NCBI GenBank assembly: GCA_026707145.1
Contig: JAPOXK010000020.1
Location: 1 to 64,000 of the forward strand
From: Chloroflexota bacterium
GTDB taxonomy: Bacteria > Chloroflexota > Dehalococcoidia > Bin125
Direction: 5' to 3'
DNA length: 64,000 bases
How positions within the stretch are numbered: the stretch's first letter is position 1; each line of letters opens with the position of its first letter. Positions 43,867 through 54,824 of this stretch are shown one piece after another. A program made the position numbers and the translations under genes. The notes beneath the pieces were generated by a model. That model ran no database searches and was not told where the DNA came from. It saw only the letters and a list, made by a program, of their open reading frames with translations.

Positions 43867-44907
43867 CTACGGATAGATCGCGGCGACCGACAGGCCCGCG
43901 CTCTCGTCGAAGCCGCACATCAGATTGAGGCACTGCACGGCCGCGCCCGCTGCGCCCTTGCCGAGGTTGTCCAGCGCCGCGATCGCGACCACTTGGCCGG
44001 TTACCGCGTCGACATTCGGATACAGGAGGCAAGCGTTGCTGCCGAGCGTGTGTTTCGTGCTGGGCCCGCTCGCTGTGACATGCACGAACGGGTGCCCTTC
44101 GTAGAACGCCTGATAGCGCTGGGCGAGCTCCGCCCGTGCGAGTTGGCGCTCCGCCGGCAGGGCGCCCGCCCGCGCGGTGGCGTAGGCGGTCGCCAGGATT
44201 CCGCGCGTCATCGGGATCAGATGCGGGACGAACGTGACCTGCGGCGTCCTGCCGTTTGGTTGCAGAGCGCCGAGCTCTTGCGCGATCTCGGGTTGATGCC
44301 GGTGGCCGTCCAAGCCGTAGGCGCTGAGAGCGCCGTCCACTTCGGCGAAGTGGCTGCCCAGCTTCAGGGCCCGCCCCGCGCCGGACAGGCCGGATTTCGC
44401 GTCGACGACGAGGGCGTCTTCTACCAACGCTCCTGCCAGCAGCGGCGCCAGCGCCAGGATCGCTGCGGTCGGGTAGCAGCCCGGGACGGCGACCAGCCGC
44501 GATTCCCGGATCGCGTCGCGGTGCAGCTCCGGCAGACCATACGTCGCCTGCGCCAACAGATCGCGCGCCGGGTGCTCGCCGTACCAGTGTTGGTAGGTGT
44601 CGGGGTCGTGCAGCCGGAAATCAGCGCTGCAGTCGATCACCGGCGTGCCGGCCCGGATATACGGCTCCAGCGCCTGCGCCGCCGCGGCGTGCGGCAGCGC
44701 CGATAGCACCACGTCGACATCGTCCCGAAGCTGCTCGGTGATCGCCAAATCCAGCGACCACAGGTGCGGGAACACGTCCGGCAGCCGCCGGCCCGCCTCA
44801 GACCGCCCCGTCACCGACGTCACGCGCACCTCTGGATGGCCGAGCAACAGCCGGGCCAGCTCGCCTCCCACGTAACCGGTAACGTTAATGATGCCAGCGC
44901 GGATCAC
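43867..44907 (-). CDS. argC: N-acetyl-gamma-glutamyl-phosphate reductase
   Basis: 346 aa NADP-dependent reductase. The N-terminal Rossmann motif is INVTGYVGGELARLL. The catalytic Cys is in AVPGCYPTAAIL. It is the first of the arg genes on this strand. Only 33 bases separate it from nth upstream, so no independent promoter is obvious and the arg genes may be read from further upstream. Confidence 0.95.
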   Translation of the reverse strand: MIRAGIINVTGYVGGELARLLLGHPEVRVTSVTGRSEAGRRLPDVFPHLWSLDLAITEQLRDDVDVVLSALPHAAAAQALEPYIRAGTPVIDCSADFRLHDPDTYQHWYGEHPARDLLAQATYGLPELHRDAIRESRLVAVPGCYPTAAILALAPLLAGALVEDALVVDAKSGLSGAGRALKLGSHFAEVDGALSAYGLDGHRHQPEIAQELGALQPNGRTPQVTFVPHLIPMTRGILATAYATARAGALPAERQLARAELAQRYQAFYEGHPFVHVTASGPSTKHTLGSNACLLYPNVDAVTGQVVAIAALDNLGKGAAGAAVQCLNLMCGFDESAGLSVAAIYP

Positions 44908-44940
44908 GCGGCGCCTCCGCTGTGTGCGTGTCGAGCTACC

Positions 44941-45690
44941 CTAGCCTGCCCTTCCCAACCCTGCACTGGGACATCGGTCTGATAGGACACATTGCTCGCA
45001 GAGAGGACGCCCCGCCTTGCATACGCGGCGCCCGTGCCGGATCAGTGCGACGTGGAACGGGTACACTTGTCCCCGGCTCACCTGTGATTCGAGCAGTTCG
45101 TGTGCGGCGGCGGCGCCCGTTTTTTCATTGATGAGGCCGAGGCGCTGGCATACGCGATGCACATGCGTGTCGACCGGCAGAGCGGGCCGCTTCAGTGCGA
45201 AAAGCAGCACACATGCCGCCGTCTTGGGTCCTACGCCCGGCAGGCTCGTGAGCCACGCTTTGGCCTCCGGCAGTGGCAAGGTCTTCAGCTGGGAGGCATC
45301 CCACTCGTCTCCCAATCGCTCGCGCAGCTCCGCCAGCAGCGCTTTCAACCGCGGCGCTTTCGTCTTCGCCAGCCCCCCAATGCGAATGGCCGCTTCGATC
45401 TCCCCGACCGGCGCCGCCAACACGGCATCCCAATCGGGGAAGCGCGCCACGAGCGATTGGTAGGCTCGCCCCGAATTCGTATCCGACGTGTTCTGCGAGA
45501 GCAGTGTCAGCACCAGCTCCGCCACTGGATCACCGTGTGCGCGCCAAGGGGGGATCGGCGCCTCGGCATCAAGGCGCTCAATGATCTCCGAGGGCGCGAG
45601 CAAGCGCGTGGCTCGGCGTTTCCGGCTGCCCGGGCGGCGCTGGCTGGACGCCTTTCCGCGGGCCGGTTTCTTCGCTGTACGGCGGTTCAT
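44941..45690 (-). CDS. nth: Endonuclease III-like DNA glycosylase
   Basis: 249 aa from ATG 45690, overlapping the stop of the upstream reductase gene; the longer frame to 45840 lies within that gene. A basic N-terminal tail of about 25 residues (Arg/Lys-rich) precedes the HhH-GPD fold. The helix-hairpin-helix motif is LPGVGPKTA with the catalytic Lys156. The catalytic Asp174 is in PVDTHVHRV. The [4Fe-4S] cluster cysteines are 224, 231, 234 and 240 (spacing 6-2-5). It removes oxidised pyrimidines. Confidence 0.93.
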   Translation of the reverse strand: MNRRTAKKPARGKASSQRRPGSRKRRATRLLAPSEIIERLDAEAPIPPWRAHGDPVAELVLTLLSQNTSDTNSGRAYQSLVARFPDWDAVLAAPVGEIEAAIRIGGLAKTKAPRLKALLAELRERLGDEWDASQLKTLPLPEAKAWLTSLPGVGPKTAACVLLFALKRPALPVDTHVHRVCQRLGLINEKTGAAAAHELLESQVSRGQVYPFHVALIRHGRRVCKAGRPLCEQCVLSDRCPSAGLGRAG

Positions 45691-46835
45691 AGCACCCGCG
45701 CCGACAGGGCGAGGCCCGGGATCCGCTGCAATTCCGCCTGGTACGTCGACCGGCCTTGCATGACCCGGAAGAGGGCATGCCAGAGATACGCCACCCGTTT
45801 GCTCGTGCCCAGCGCCAGCCAAGGCCACGTGGTGACGCACCAGTAGTACATGCGTGAGATCGCCCGTGCCGCGTTCAGCTCTGGCTGAATCATGCGATCG
45901 ATCGCCCGTGTGTACCGTTCGGCCGCCTCGCCAGCGCCGCCGAGCGCCGCCAGCACCGCTGTTGACGCCAGCTCCGCCGACTCAATTGCGTACGAGATCC
46001 CCTCTGCCGTGAACTCGTCCGCGAGGCCCGCGGCATCGCCCAGCAGCAACACCGGGCCGGCTGCGACGCGCTCCCCGCCGCGCCGGTAGCGGATCGGATG
46101 TCCGCGCGCCTCTTGCACTTCCGCTCCCGCCAGGCCCAACGCTGCTACGTAGCGCTGCGCTTGCTCGCGAATCCGGCGTCCGCGCCCCGGTGCCAGCACC
46201 AGCCCGATGGACAGCCGTTCCGCTTTTGGGAACACCCAGCCGTAGCCCCAAGGCCGGTACCCCACATCGACGTTCACCAGCCCGTTCCAGCGGCGCAGAG
46301 CCGTTTCGGGGGCGGTGACCTCCAGCTCCCAGGCCGCGCTCTTCGCGAGTCCGCTCCCTAATCCGGACGCGCGCGCCACCCGTCCTGCTGCTCCGTCCGC
46401 GCCGAGTACAATGGCCGCTTCGTAGACGCCACGATCCGTGGATACGCGAACGCCTCCTGAACCGGGATCGACATCTTGCACCGCCTCTCCCTCGCGCACC
46501 TCGACGCCCGCCTCCCCCGCCCACCCCAGCAGCAGTGCGTCGAAGCGGTCGCGCATCACCATGTAGGCTAGGGGATCCGTCGATCGTTTTACGAAGCGCC
46601 GCCCGCCGAAATGGCTCACTTCGATCCCCTGCACCACGTCTTCGACCACTGGCGCGATCGAACGATCGAGCGAAGCGACCGCGCGTGCCGGCACACCGCC
46701 GCCGCAAGCCTTGTATCGGGGATGCCGCGCCTTCTCCAGCAAGAGAGTGCGGGCCCCCGCCCCGGCCAGTTGGCGGGCGGCGGTGCTGCCTGCGGGGCCA
46801 CCACCTGCCACGATCACGTCCCAACGACGGCTCAT
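45687..46835 (-). CDS. Geranylgeranyl-reductase family FAD-dependent oxidoreductase
   Basis: 382 aa. The FAD-binding N-terminus is VIVAGGGPAGSTAARQLAGAG and LLLEKARHPRYKACGGGV, the hallmark of the geranylgeranyl reductase group. The second FAD block is LLLGDAAGLADEFTAEGISY. Enzymes of this family saturate prenyl chains of lipids, quinones or chlorophyll; the substrate here is unknown, although hpn genes and a UbiA-like gene are in the window. It is divergent from tupA, with a short shared upstream region. Confidence 0.88.
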   Translation of the reverse strand: MSRRWDVIVAGGGPAGSTAARQLAGAGARTLLLEKARHPRYKACGGGVPARAVASLDRSIAPVVEDVVQGIEVSHFGGRRFVKRSTDPLAYMVMRDRFDALLLGWAGEAGVEVREGEAVQDVDPGSGGVRVSTDRGVYEAAIVLGADGAAGRVARASGLGSGLAKSAAWELEVTAPETALRRWNGLVNVDVGYRPWGYGWVFPKAERLSIGLVLAPGRGRRIREQAQRYVAALGLAGAEVQEARGHPIRYRRGGERVAAGPVLLLGDAAGLADEFTAEGISYAIESAELASTAVLAALGGAGEAAERYTRAIDRMIQPELNAARAISRMYYWCVTTWPWLALGTSKRVAYLWHALFRVMQGRSTYQAELQRIPGLALSARVL

Positions 46836-46909
46836 GCTGGCAGCCTAGCGAATGCGGCTGCCTCCACGGCTTGCTGTGGTTGCCCCAACGTGGCATGATT
46901 TCGGCCGTT

Positions 46910-47809
46910 ATGCCTATTCCAGCATATCGATCCCGATTGGGGGCCCGCCTCGCTCTCGCGGGTCTCGTCGCGCTCACCCTTCTCGTGCTGGCCTGCCGCC
47001 CGGCTCCGCCCGCCCCTCGCGGCGACTTGATCCTCGCTACGACCACCAGCGTCCAAGACAGTGGCCTCCTTGAGGCGCTCATCCCGGTCTTCGAGGCCGG
47101 CGTGAACGTCAACGTGAAGCCGGTCGCGGTCGGCACCGGCGCCGCGCTGCGCTTGGCCGAAGAAGGCAACGCCGATGCCCTTTTCGTGCACGCGCCCGAC
47201 GCGGAGCGCGCTCTGGTCGGTGCGGGCCACGCCTATAACCGACACCTCGTCGCCTACAACGATTTCGTGATCGTCGGCCCGCGGGCCGATCCCGCCAACA
47301 TTGCGGGCGACACCGACGCTGCTACGGCCTTCACCGCGATCGCCGCTACCGAGGCGCGCTTCATCTCTCGCGGCGATGACAGCGGCACGCACAAGCGCGA
47401 GCGGGCGATCTGGGCAGAGGCCCGTATCGTGCCCGGGGACTCGTGGTACGCGGAGAGCGGCCAGGGCATGGGCGCGACGCTCACCATCGCCGACCAAAAG
47501 CTCGCCTACGTGCTGACGGACCGGGGCACCTTCCTCGCACTCTCCGACGATGTCGATCTGATCCCTCTAGTCGAGGGCGATCCCGCCCTGCTCAATCTCT
47601 ACAGCGTTTTGCAGGTGAGCCCTGCTAAGCTCGGCGTCAACGCCCTTGCCGCCGTCGCCTGGATCGAGTTCATGCTCAGCGAGGAAGCGCAAGCGATCAT
47701 CAACGACTTCCGCCGCGATGAGTTCGGCCGCCCGCTCTTCCACGCCGCTGCCGGTCTCCAGGAAGCCGAAGTGATTGAGCGCTTCACCGTGCAAGCTGCC
47801 GATGGTTGA
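46910..47809 (+). CDS. tupA: Tungstate-binding lipoprotein TupA
   Basis: 299 aa from ATG 46910 (ATG 46895 is in the same frame). Neither has a clear ribosome-binding site; TTGCTG and CATGAT about 17 bases apart end just before 46900, so a nearly leaderless transcript is possible. The signal ends in the lipobox VLAC. The TupA hallmark TTTSVQDSGLL lies at the mature N-terminus. SRGDDSGTHKRE supplies the anion-binding Ser/Thr residues. It captures tungstate (or molybdate) for the permease encoded next. Confidence 0.88.
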   Translation: MPIPAYRSRLGARLALAGLVALTLLVLACRPAPPAPRGDLILATTTSVQDSGLLEALIPVFEAGVNVNVKPVAVGTGAALRLAEEGNADALFVHAPDAERALVGAGHAYNRHLVAYNDFVIVGPRADPANIAGDTDAATAFTAIAATEARFISRGDDSGTHKRERAIWAEARIVPGDSWYAESGQGMGATLTIADQKLAYVLTDRGTFLALSDDVDLIPLVEGDPALLNLYSVLQVSPAKLGVNALAAVAWIEFMLSEEAQAIINDFRRDEFGRPLFHAAAGLQEAEVIERFTVQAADG

Positions 47810-47820
47810 GGGGCACGACC

Positions 47821-48516
47821 GTGGACTTGCTCTGGGACGGCATCAAGGAGGCCTTTCGCCTCTGGATCCGCGGCGACGCGGAGATCATCGAGATCACCCT
47901 GCGGACTCTCGCCGTCTCGAGCCTCGCCACGGCGGTGTCGCTGCTGCTCGGAGTCCCGATCGGCGCGGCGCTCGCGCTCAAGCGCTTCCCGGGGCGCCGT
48001 CCGCTCGTCGCCCTGGTGAACACGGGCATGGGCATGCCGCCGGTTGTTGTGGGTCTCTTCGTCGCGATCATGCTGTGGCGCAGCGGTCCCTTCGGCGGCC
48101 TCGGCCTGATCTACACCCCCTGGGCGATCGTCATTGCCCAGTTCGTCATCGCTGTACCGCTCGTGATCGGCATCTCGCTGGCGGCCATCCAGACCATCGA
48201 CCCTAAGCTCCTCGACCAGATGATCGCGCTCGGCGCTAATCGCCTGCAGCTCCTTTGGTTGATCGTGCGGGAGGCGCGCTTGGGGTTGCTCGCCGCTCTC
48301 ATGGCTGGCTTCGGCGCGGTCATCTCCGAGGTAGGCGCCTCCATCATGGTCGGCGGCAACATTGCCGGAGAGACACGCGTGCTCACCACCGCGACGGTGC
48401 TTGAAACGAGCCGTGGCCGTTTCGAGGTCGCGATCGCCCTCGGCGTGATGCTGCTGGTGCTCGCCTACCTCGTGAATCTGGTCTTCACCAGTGCCCAGCA
48501 ACGCCGCCCCGCCTAG
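47821..48516 (+). CDS. tupB: Tungstate ABC transporter permease TupB
   Basis: 231 aa from GTG 47821, which has GAGGGG seven bases upstream; a TTG at 47806 overlapping the tupA stop is the alternative. The BPD_transp_1 core is seen as VVGLFVAIMLWRSGPFGGLG, then TIDPKLLDQMIALGANRLQ (the EAA-like coupling loop) and EVGASIMVGGNIAGETRVL, which is typical of TupB. It has about five membrane segments. Confidence 0.9.
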   Translation: MDLLWDGIKEAFRLWIRGDAEIIEITLRTLAVSSLATAVSLLLGVPIGAALALKRFPGRRPLVALVNTGMGMPPVVVGLFVAIMLWRSGPFGGLGLIYTPWAIVIAQFVIAVPLVIGISLAAIQTIDPKLLDQMIALGANRLQLLWLIVREARLGLLAALMAGFGAVISEVGASIMVGGNIAGETRVLTTATVLETSRGRFEVAIALGVMLLVLAYLVNLVFTSAQQRRPA

Positions 48517-49615
48517 CCTTCCGCCGGTCGCGGACAGCAAGATCCAGCTTCGCGGCTGCCGGGTTGTCCGCGACGGCCGCGTGGTGCTCGATATCCCCGA
48601 GTTGGATGTGCCCAAGGGACACACTACCGCACTCATCGGACCCAATGGCGCGGGCAAGAGCACGCTGCTGCGCATGCTGCAACTGCTGATCCGGCCCGAG
48701 CGCGGCGAGCTGCTCCTCGACGGGGTGCCCATGCAGCGCGACCCCATTGCGACTCGGCGCCGGATGGCCACGGCTTTTCAGGAGCCGTTGCTCCTCAGCA
48801 TGAGCGTGCGCGCCAATGTGGAGCTGGGGTTGCGGCTGCGGCGGCTGCCGCGCGCGCAGCGGCGCGCACGGGCGCGGCATTGGCTGGACCGCTTCGGGGT
48901 GGGACACCTCGCCGACCGGCATGCCCACGACGTTTCCGGTGGCGAGGCGCAGCGTGTCAGCCTCGCACGGGCCTTCGCGCTCAATCCCGAAGTGCTGCTC
49001 CTCGACGAACCCTTTGCCGCCCTTGACGCCCCCACGCGATCGGATCTGATCGAGGACTTCGCCTCCGTTTTGGCGGAGAGCCGCCCGACAACCGTCCTCG
49101 TGACCCACGATCGTGACGAAGCTCGCCGCCTCGGCGACGGCATCGTTGTCTTGATCGACGGGCGCCTGCGCCAGCGAGGCTCGCCCGCTGAGGTTTTCGG
49201 CGCTCCTGCCGATGCGGAAGTCGCCGCTTTCGTAGGAGTCGAGAACGTCTGGGCCGCGAGCTTGGAACGCTCCAGCGCCGGCATCGCAACCTATCGCGTC
49301 GCTGGCCAACTGGTGGATGTGGCGAGCGCGTCTCCGCCTGCGGCTGCCCTGGTCTGCGTGCGCCCCGAGGCGATTACGCTGTTCCCTCCCGCAGCGGCCG
49401 TCCCGGGCAGTGCCCGCAACTGCTTGCCGGCGCGCATCGACGCGATCAACCTTGTGGGCCCCGTGCTGCGAATCCAGCTCCACTTGGGCCACAGCGAGGA
49501 CACGACCGCCGTCGCGACGGTCACACCGGCCTCAGTCGAAGCGCTGGGTTTGCGGGTGGGAAGCGCGGTTTCGGCGGTCTTCAAGGCGACGGCCGCCCAC
49601 CTCATCCCTCGCTGA
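48491..49615 (+). CDS. tupC: Tungstate ABC transporter ATPase TupC
   Basis: 374 aa with GTG 48491, overlapping the last codons of tupB. Walker A is GPNGAGKST, the signature is VSGGEAQRV, Walker B is VLLLDEPFAALD and the H-loop is VTHDRDEA, all intact. The C-terminal 130 residues (CVRPEAITLF and beyond) form a MOP/TOBE-like anion-sensing part found in ATPases of molybdate and tungstate importers. It ends the operon; a strong hairpin lies 147 bases downstream. Confidence 0.9.
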   Translation: MPSNAAPPSLPPVADSKIQLRGCRVVRDGRVVLDIPELDVPKGHTTALIGPNGAGKSTLLRMLQLLIRPERGELLLDGVPMQRDPIATRRRMATAFQEPLLLSMSVRANVELGLRLRRLPRAQRRARARHWLDRFGVGHLADRHAHDVSGGEAQRVSLARAFALNPEVLLLDEPFAALDAPTRSDLIEDFASVLAESRPTTVLVTHDRDEARRLGDGIVVLIDGRLRQRGSPAEVFGAPADAEVAAFVGVENVWAASLERSSAGIATYRVAGQLVDVASASPPAAALVCVRPEAITLFPPAAAVPGSARNCLPARIDAINLVGPVLRIQLHLGHSEDTTAVATVTPASVEALGLRVGSAVSAVFKATAAHLIPR

Positions 49616-49761
49616 GACAGTGCGCGGCGCCGGCCGACCGCCGTGACGCCGAACGCTGCGGCGGGTTCCTGTGCAAGGGCGGTTGCGAGGTTCCGAAGCG
49701 GTTGGCCGGCCGGGTGACGCCCGGTTCGGCAGGCAAGGCCCGGCTGCTCTTCCTGGGAAGA

Positions 49762-49795
49762 ACGACACAGCCTCCCGTCGGGGAGGCTGTGTCGT
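49762..49795. terminator. Strong hairpin between convergent tupC and groEL
   Basis: A perfect 15-bp inverted repeat (ACGACACAGCCTCCC and its complement) with a GTCG loop. It is placed after tupC (plus) and after groEL (minus, stop at 49830). On the minus strand TTCTTCCC follows, a weak T-tract. A bidirectional terminator is likely. Confidence 0.8.
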
Positions 49796-49829
49796 GGAGG
49801 AGCGAGTCCTAAATAGCGGAGGCAGGTCC

Positions 49830-51589
<1,760 letters not shown>

Positions 51590-51781
51590 GTGGCGGCGGC
51601 TACGGAGAGCACTTTTGGAGGGAGGCGGGCGGGCAGGCCGCGCTTGCCCCCAAAGTGAGCCGGGAGCCTAGACGGTTCGGAACAGTTCGGAAGGTAGCGG
51701 CTTTACGCCTCGGCGGGCGGCCTCGGTGGGGCGCCGCGCGGACATGATCCGTGCGCGCCGCAGCGAGCCACTATGAGTTGC

Positions 51782-54649
51782 CTAGCCACCGACCGTCTGA
51801 GCGCGCGGAGAGACGATCCAGAGGACATCGCCGGGTGCGATGGTGAAGTCCTCTCGGCCCAGATCGGGGAGGTAGGCGAGATCCCAGGCGCCCGTCGCAC
51901 GGTTGTACTTCCAGACGCTCGCCACGTCCGTCTCTTCGAAGAGGCGGGCCGCCGTCGTGGAGGCGCTGGCGGACAGGGGGTAGAAGTTACCACCCTTCCG
52001 CAGGGTGAGGGTAACGCCGCCGGGCGCAGACGGCTCGCCGGCCTCGCGCGTCACCGTGACGGTGACGATCTGCGTCGGGGTACCGTCCGGAGGAACCACT
52101 TCAATGGTGATGGGGTTCGGCCCCGGGTCGAGCGGCAGTGCCTCGCCGCTGGCGTAGCTCTCGTCGTCCTTGCGGATGGTAACGGCGTCGCCGGCGTCCT
52201 GCGCCGTTGCCGTCACGACCGTCTCCACGGCGTCGTCTGCCATGGCGGCGGCATAGGCGGTCCTGCCGCTGGCGAAGGACGGATCGAGCGTCGCGTCGCG
52301 CAGGTGCAGCTCACGCAGCAGGCAGAAGGGCAGGCCCAGGCCGGGGGTATCGCCCGCGTCGGCGCTGTCGCCGTCGCTGTTCGCGTCCACCGCGATAAAG
52401 TCGTGCGCGGGAGCGCCCAGCGCATACGCTGGCGCGGCCAACAGATGGCGCAGGCTGAGAGGCACACATCCAGTCAGCGCATTGCCCGCGAAGCGCGTGA
52501 CGCGCAGGCGGGTGAGATCGCCCAGCGATTCCGGCAGCGGCCCGATCAACTGGTTGCCGGCGAGCGCCAGTTCTCGCAGATTGGCGAGGCGGCCCAGCGT
52601 GGCTGGGATCGGCCCGCTCAAGCGGTTGTGACCGAGGTTCAGGTACGTCAGCTTGGGGAGGTCGCTTAGGTCCGGTAGCGGCCCGATCAACTGGTTGCCG
52701 GCGAGCGCCAGTTCTCGCAGATTGGCGTGGCGGCCCAGCGCGGCCGGGATCGGCCCGCTCAAGCGGTTGTGACCGAGGTTGAGGTACGCCAGCTTGGGGA
52801 AGCCGCTCAGATCCGGCAGCGGCCCGTGCAACCGGTTATCGTCCAGGAACAGGTTCTTCAAATCAGCGAGGCGGCCCAGCGCGGCCGGGATCGGGCCGCT
52901 CAGCCGGTTGTGGTCCAGGAACAGATTGCTCAGATTCACGAGGCGGCCCAGTGAAGCCGGGATCGGCCCGCTCAAGCGGTTGCCCCGCAGATTCAGGTAC
53001 GTCAGACCGGGGAGGCTGTGCAGCGCTGGAATCAGTCCGTCCAGTCGATTGTGCGAGAGATTCAGTTTCCGCAGTCGGGCGAGGTTGCCCAGCGCCGCCG
53101 GAATCGGCCCGCTCAATTCGTTGCCTCCCAGAGACAGGTCCGTCAAGTGGTCTAGGTGGCCCAGCTCGGCCGGCAGGTGCCCGGCCAGCAGCCTTCCTTC
53201 CAGCGCCAGGCGCGTGACGCGGCCGGAGGCGTTCGTGGAGACGCCACTCCAGGTGCCGAGCGGCTCGGTATTCCCCCAGTTGGCGCCGATCCCCCGGTTC
53301 GCACCGACCAGCGCCTCATGCAGCGCCAGCAGCGCGGTCCGGTCCGTCTCCACCGTGCCCTCGCGGATCGCCAGCACCTCGTAGATCCGCGCCGCCGCGC
53401 CGCCGTCCGCAGCGCTCATCACCACATGGATGCGCCTGCCACCTACTTCCGGCAGATCCACCTGCAGGCCCGCGGCACTCATGTCGGCGTCCGTGATCGC
53501 CGTCCCGCTCTCGTCCCGGTAGGCCACGAGGCCGCCCCCGTCCGCCCCGCCATCGATCGTGATCCGGGCTACCTGATTGGTCACGTGGACCGTGTAGAGA
53601 TCCACAGTGCTGCTGAACGCCGGTGAGAGCGCTCCGGGATCCACCATCAGGACGTCGTCGTTCAGGCGCCGTGTCACCGTCACGGTGACTGTCTGCCTGG
53701 GAGTTTCGCCGGACGGGACGACCTCGATGACGATGGGATTCGGTCCCAGGTCGAGCGGCACCGCCGCGTTGCTGGCATAGCTCTCCTCACCCTTGCGGAT
53801 GGTGACGCGATCGTCGGCGTCGTAGGGCGTCGCCGTCACTACTGTCTCCTCAGTGCTTCTGACCACGGAGGCGCTGTAGGCCGCCCTGCCGGCGGCGAAG
53901 GACGGGTCGAGGGTCGCGCCGCTCAGCCGCAACTCCTGGAGCATGCAGAAGGGCAGGCCGAGGCCGTGGAGGTCGGCCTCGTCGTCGGTGTCGCCGTCAC
54001 CGTTCACGTCCACCGCGAGGAAGTCATGGGCAGGAACATCCGGCGCGTATTGGGGAGCAGCCAGCAGATAGCGCAACCCGTGGGGCACACACCCGCTCAG
54101 CGCATTGCCCGCGAAGCGCGTGACGCGCAGATTGGCGAGGGTGCCCAGCGTGGCCGGGATCGGGCCCGTCAGTGCGTTGTCCCACAGGATCAGAAGCGTC
54201 AGGTCGGCGAGGCTGCCCAGTGCAGCCGGAATCGGCCCGCGCAACGCGTTGTCGCCCAGCGCTAGGACCGTCAGCGCGTCCAGGGTTCCCAGCTCGGGCG
54301 GCAGGGTCCCGCTCAAGTTGTTTTGGGAGAGCGCCAGGTCTATGACCCGGCCGTGATCATTCGTGGTGACGCCGTGCCAGGCGCCGAGCGGTTCGTCACT
54401 CCCCCAGTTGCTGTTGACCGTCCAGTTTGGCCCGTCCGTGGCTGCGTAGAGCGCCAGCAGCGCGGCCCGGTCCGTTCCCGCCGTGCCGCCGGGCTCTTGC
54501 GCGGACAACGAAGGGGCGGGCCCGAACAGCGTGGCGCCGGTCAGCAGGGCCGCCCCCATCAGGGCCAGCACCAAGGGCGCGATAAGTGGCCGTGCCCGCA
54601 CGCTGGGGTCTCTTCCCCAACCGCTTCCCCTGCCGAGTCGGCGCCGCAT
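51782..54649 (-). CDS. Secreted leucine-rich-repeat protein with cadherin-like beta-sandwich domains
   Basis: 955 aa with a Sec signal (LIAPLVLALMGAALLTGATL, ending near ALA/LSA-type residues). The architecture is duplicated. Each half starts with TDRAALLALxxA...NWG, followed by plant-type repeats (NxLSGPIPAALGxLxxLxxLxL; a few in the first half, about ten in the second). A GLRYLLAAP/SLRHLLAAP block comes next, then a Ca-binding-like loop (DVNGDGDTDDEAD or DANSDGDSADAGD) and a cadherin-like beta-sandwich beginning ATLDPSFA. A unique C-terminal part ends in IVSPRAQTVGG. It is likely a cell-surface adhesion or binding protein. No membrane anchor follows, so release or indirect attachment is probable. 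Confidence 0.88.
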   Translation of the reverse strand: MRRRLGRGSGWGRDPSVRARPLIAPLVLALMGAALLTGATLFGPAPSLSAQEPGGTAGTDRAALLALYAATDGPNWTVNSNWGSDEPLGAWHGVTTNDHGRVIDLALSQNNLSGTLPPELGTLDALTVLALGDNALRGPIPAALGSLADLTLLILWDNALTGPIPATLGTLANLRVTRFAGNALSGCVPHGLRYLLAAPQYAPDVPAHDFLAVDVNGDGDTDDEADLHGLGLPFCMLQELRLSGATLDPSFAAGRAAYSASVVRSTEETVVTATPYDADDRVTIRKGEESYASNAAVPLDLGPNPIVIEVVPSGETPRQTVTVTVTRRLNDDVLMVDPGALSPAFSSTVDLYTVHVTNQVARITIDGGADGGGLVAYRDESGTAITDADMSAAGLQVDLPEVGGRRIHVVMSAADGGAAARIYEVLAIREGTVETDRTALLALHEALVGANRGIGANWGNTEPLGTWSGVSTNASGRVTRLALEGRLLAGHLPAELGHLDHLTDLSLGGNELSGPIPAALGNLARLRKLNLSHNRLDGLIPALHSLPGLTYLNLRGNRLSGPIPASLGRLVNLSNLFLDHNRLSGPIPAALGRLADLKNLFLDDNRLHGPLPDLSGFPKLAYLNLGHNRLSGPIPAALGRHANLRELALAGNQLIGPLPDLSDLPKLTYLNLGHNRLSGPIPATLGRLANLRELALAGNQLIGPLPESLGDLTRLRVTRFAGNALTGCVPLSLRHLLAAPAYALGAPAHDFIAVDANSDGDSADAGDTPGLGLPFCLLRELHLRDATLDPSFASGRTAYAAAMADDAVETVVTATAQDAGDAVTIRKDDESYASGEALPLDPGPNPITIEVVPPDGTPTQIVTVTVTREAGEPSAPGGVTLTLRKGGNFYPLSASASTTAARLFEETDVASVWKYNRATGAWDLAYLPDLGREDFTIAPGDVLWIVSPRAQTVGG
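52541..52822 (-). repeat. Two near-identical 141-bp tandem units inside the LRR gene
   Basis: The block beginning CCCGATCAAC at 52541 recurs at 52682 with few changes. The period of 141 bases is 47 residues, i.e. two leucine-rich repeats, and encodes LGHNRLSGPIPA plus LRELALAGNQLIGPLP twice. Recent unequal crossing-over is the simplest cause. Confidence 0.8.
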
Positions 54650-54697
54650 CGTGCGCTCCTCTCCGGCTTACTGGGGCGCTGGGTTAGGGCAGTGAGT

Positions 54698-54730
54698 CTA
54701 GCCGCCGACCGTCTGGGTACGCGGGACCAC
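54698..54730 (-). pseudogene. C-terminal tail of a lost LRR-gene relative
   Basis: Upstream of the LRR gene, the minus strand reads VVPRTQTVGG then TAG. The LRR protein itself ends IVSPRAQTVGG then TAG, with similar DNA around it. Nothing else of the relative was found between here and sodX. It looks like the end of a tandem copy that was deleted. The match is short, so chance is not excluded. Confidence 0.45.
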
Positions 54731-54824
54731 GCCCCAAGCGCGTGCCTGACTCATCGACCGCCGTTGCTTTTCCTCCTCCGCTTGCGGCCCGTCCCCGATC
54801 GACACGCCGGCCGGCGGTTGGGCT

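Noticed and set aside
52500-52980. CRISPR-like or minisatellite array
   Set aside because: The repetition is in-frame leucine-rich-repeat coding sequence with a 47-residue period, without spacers.
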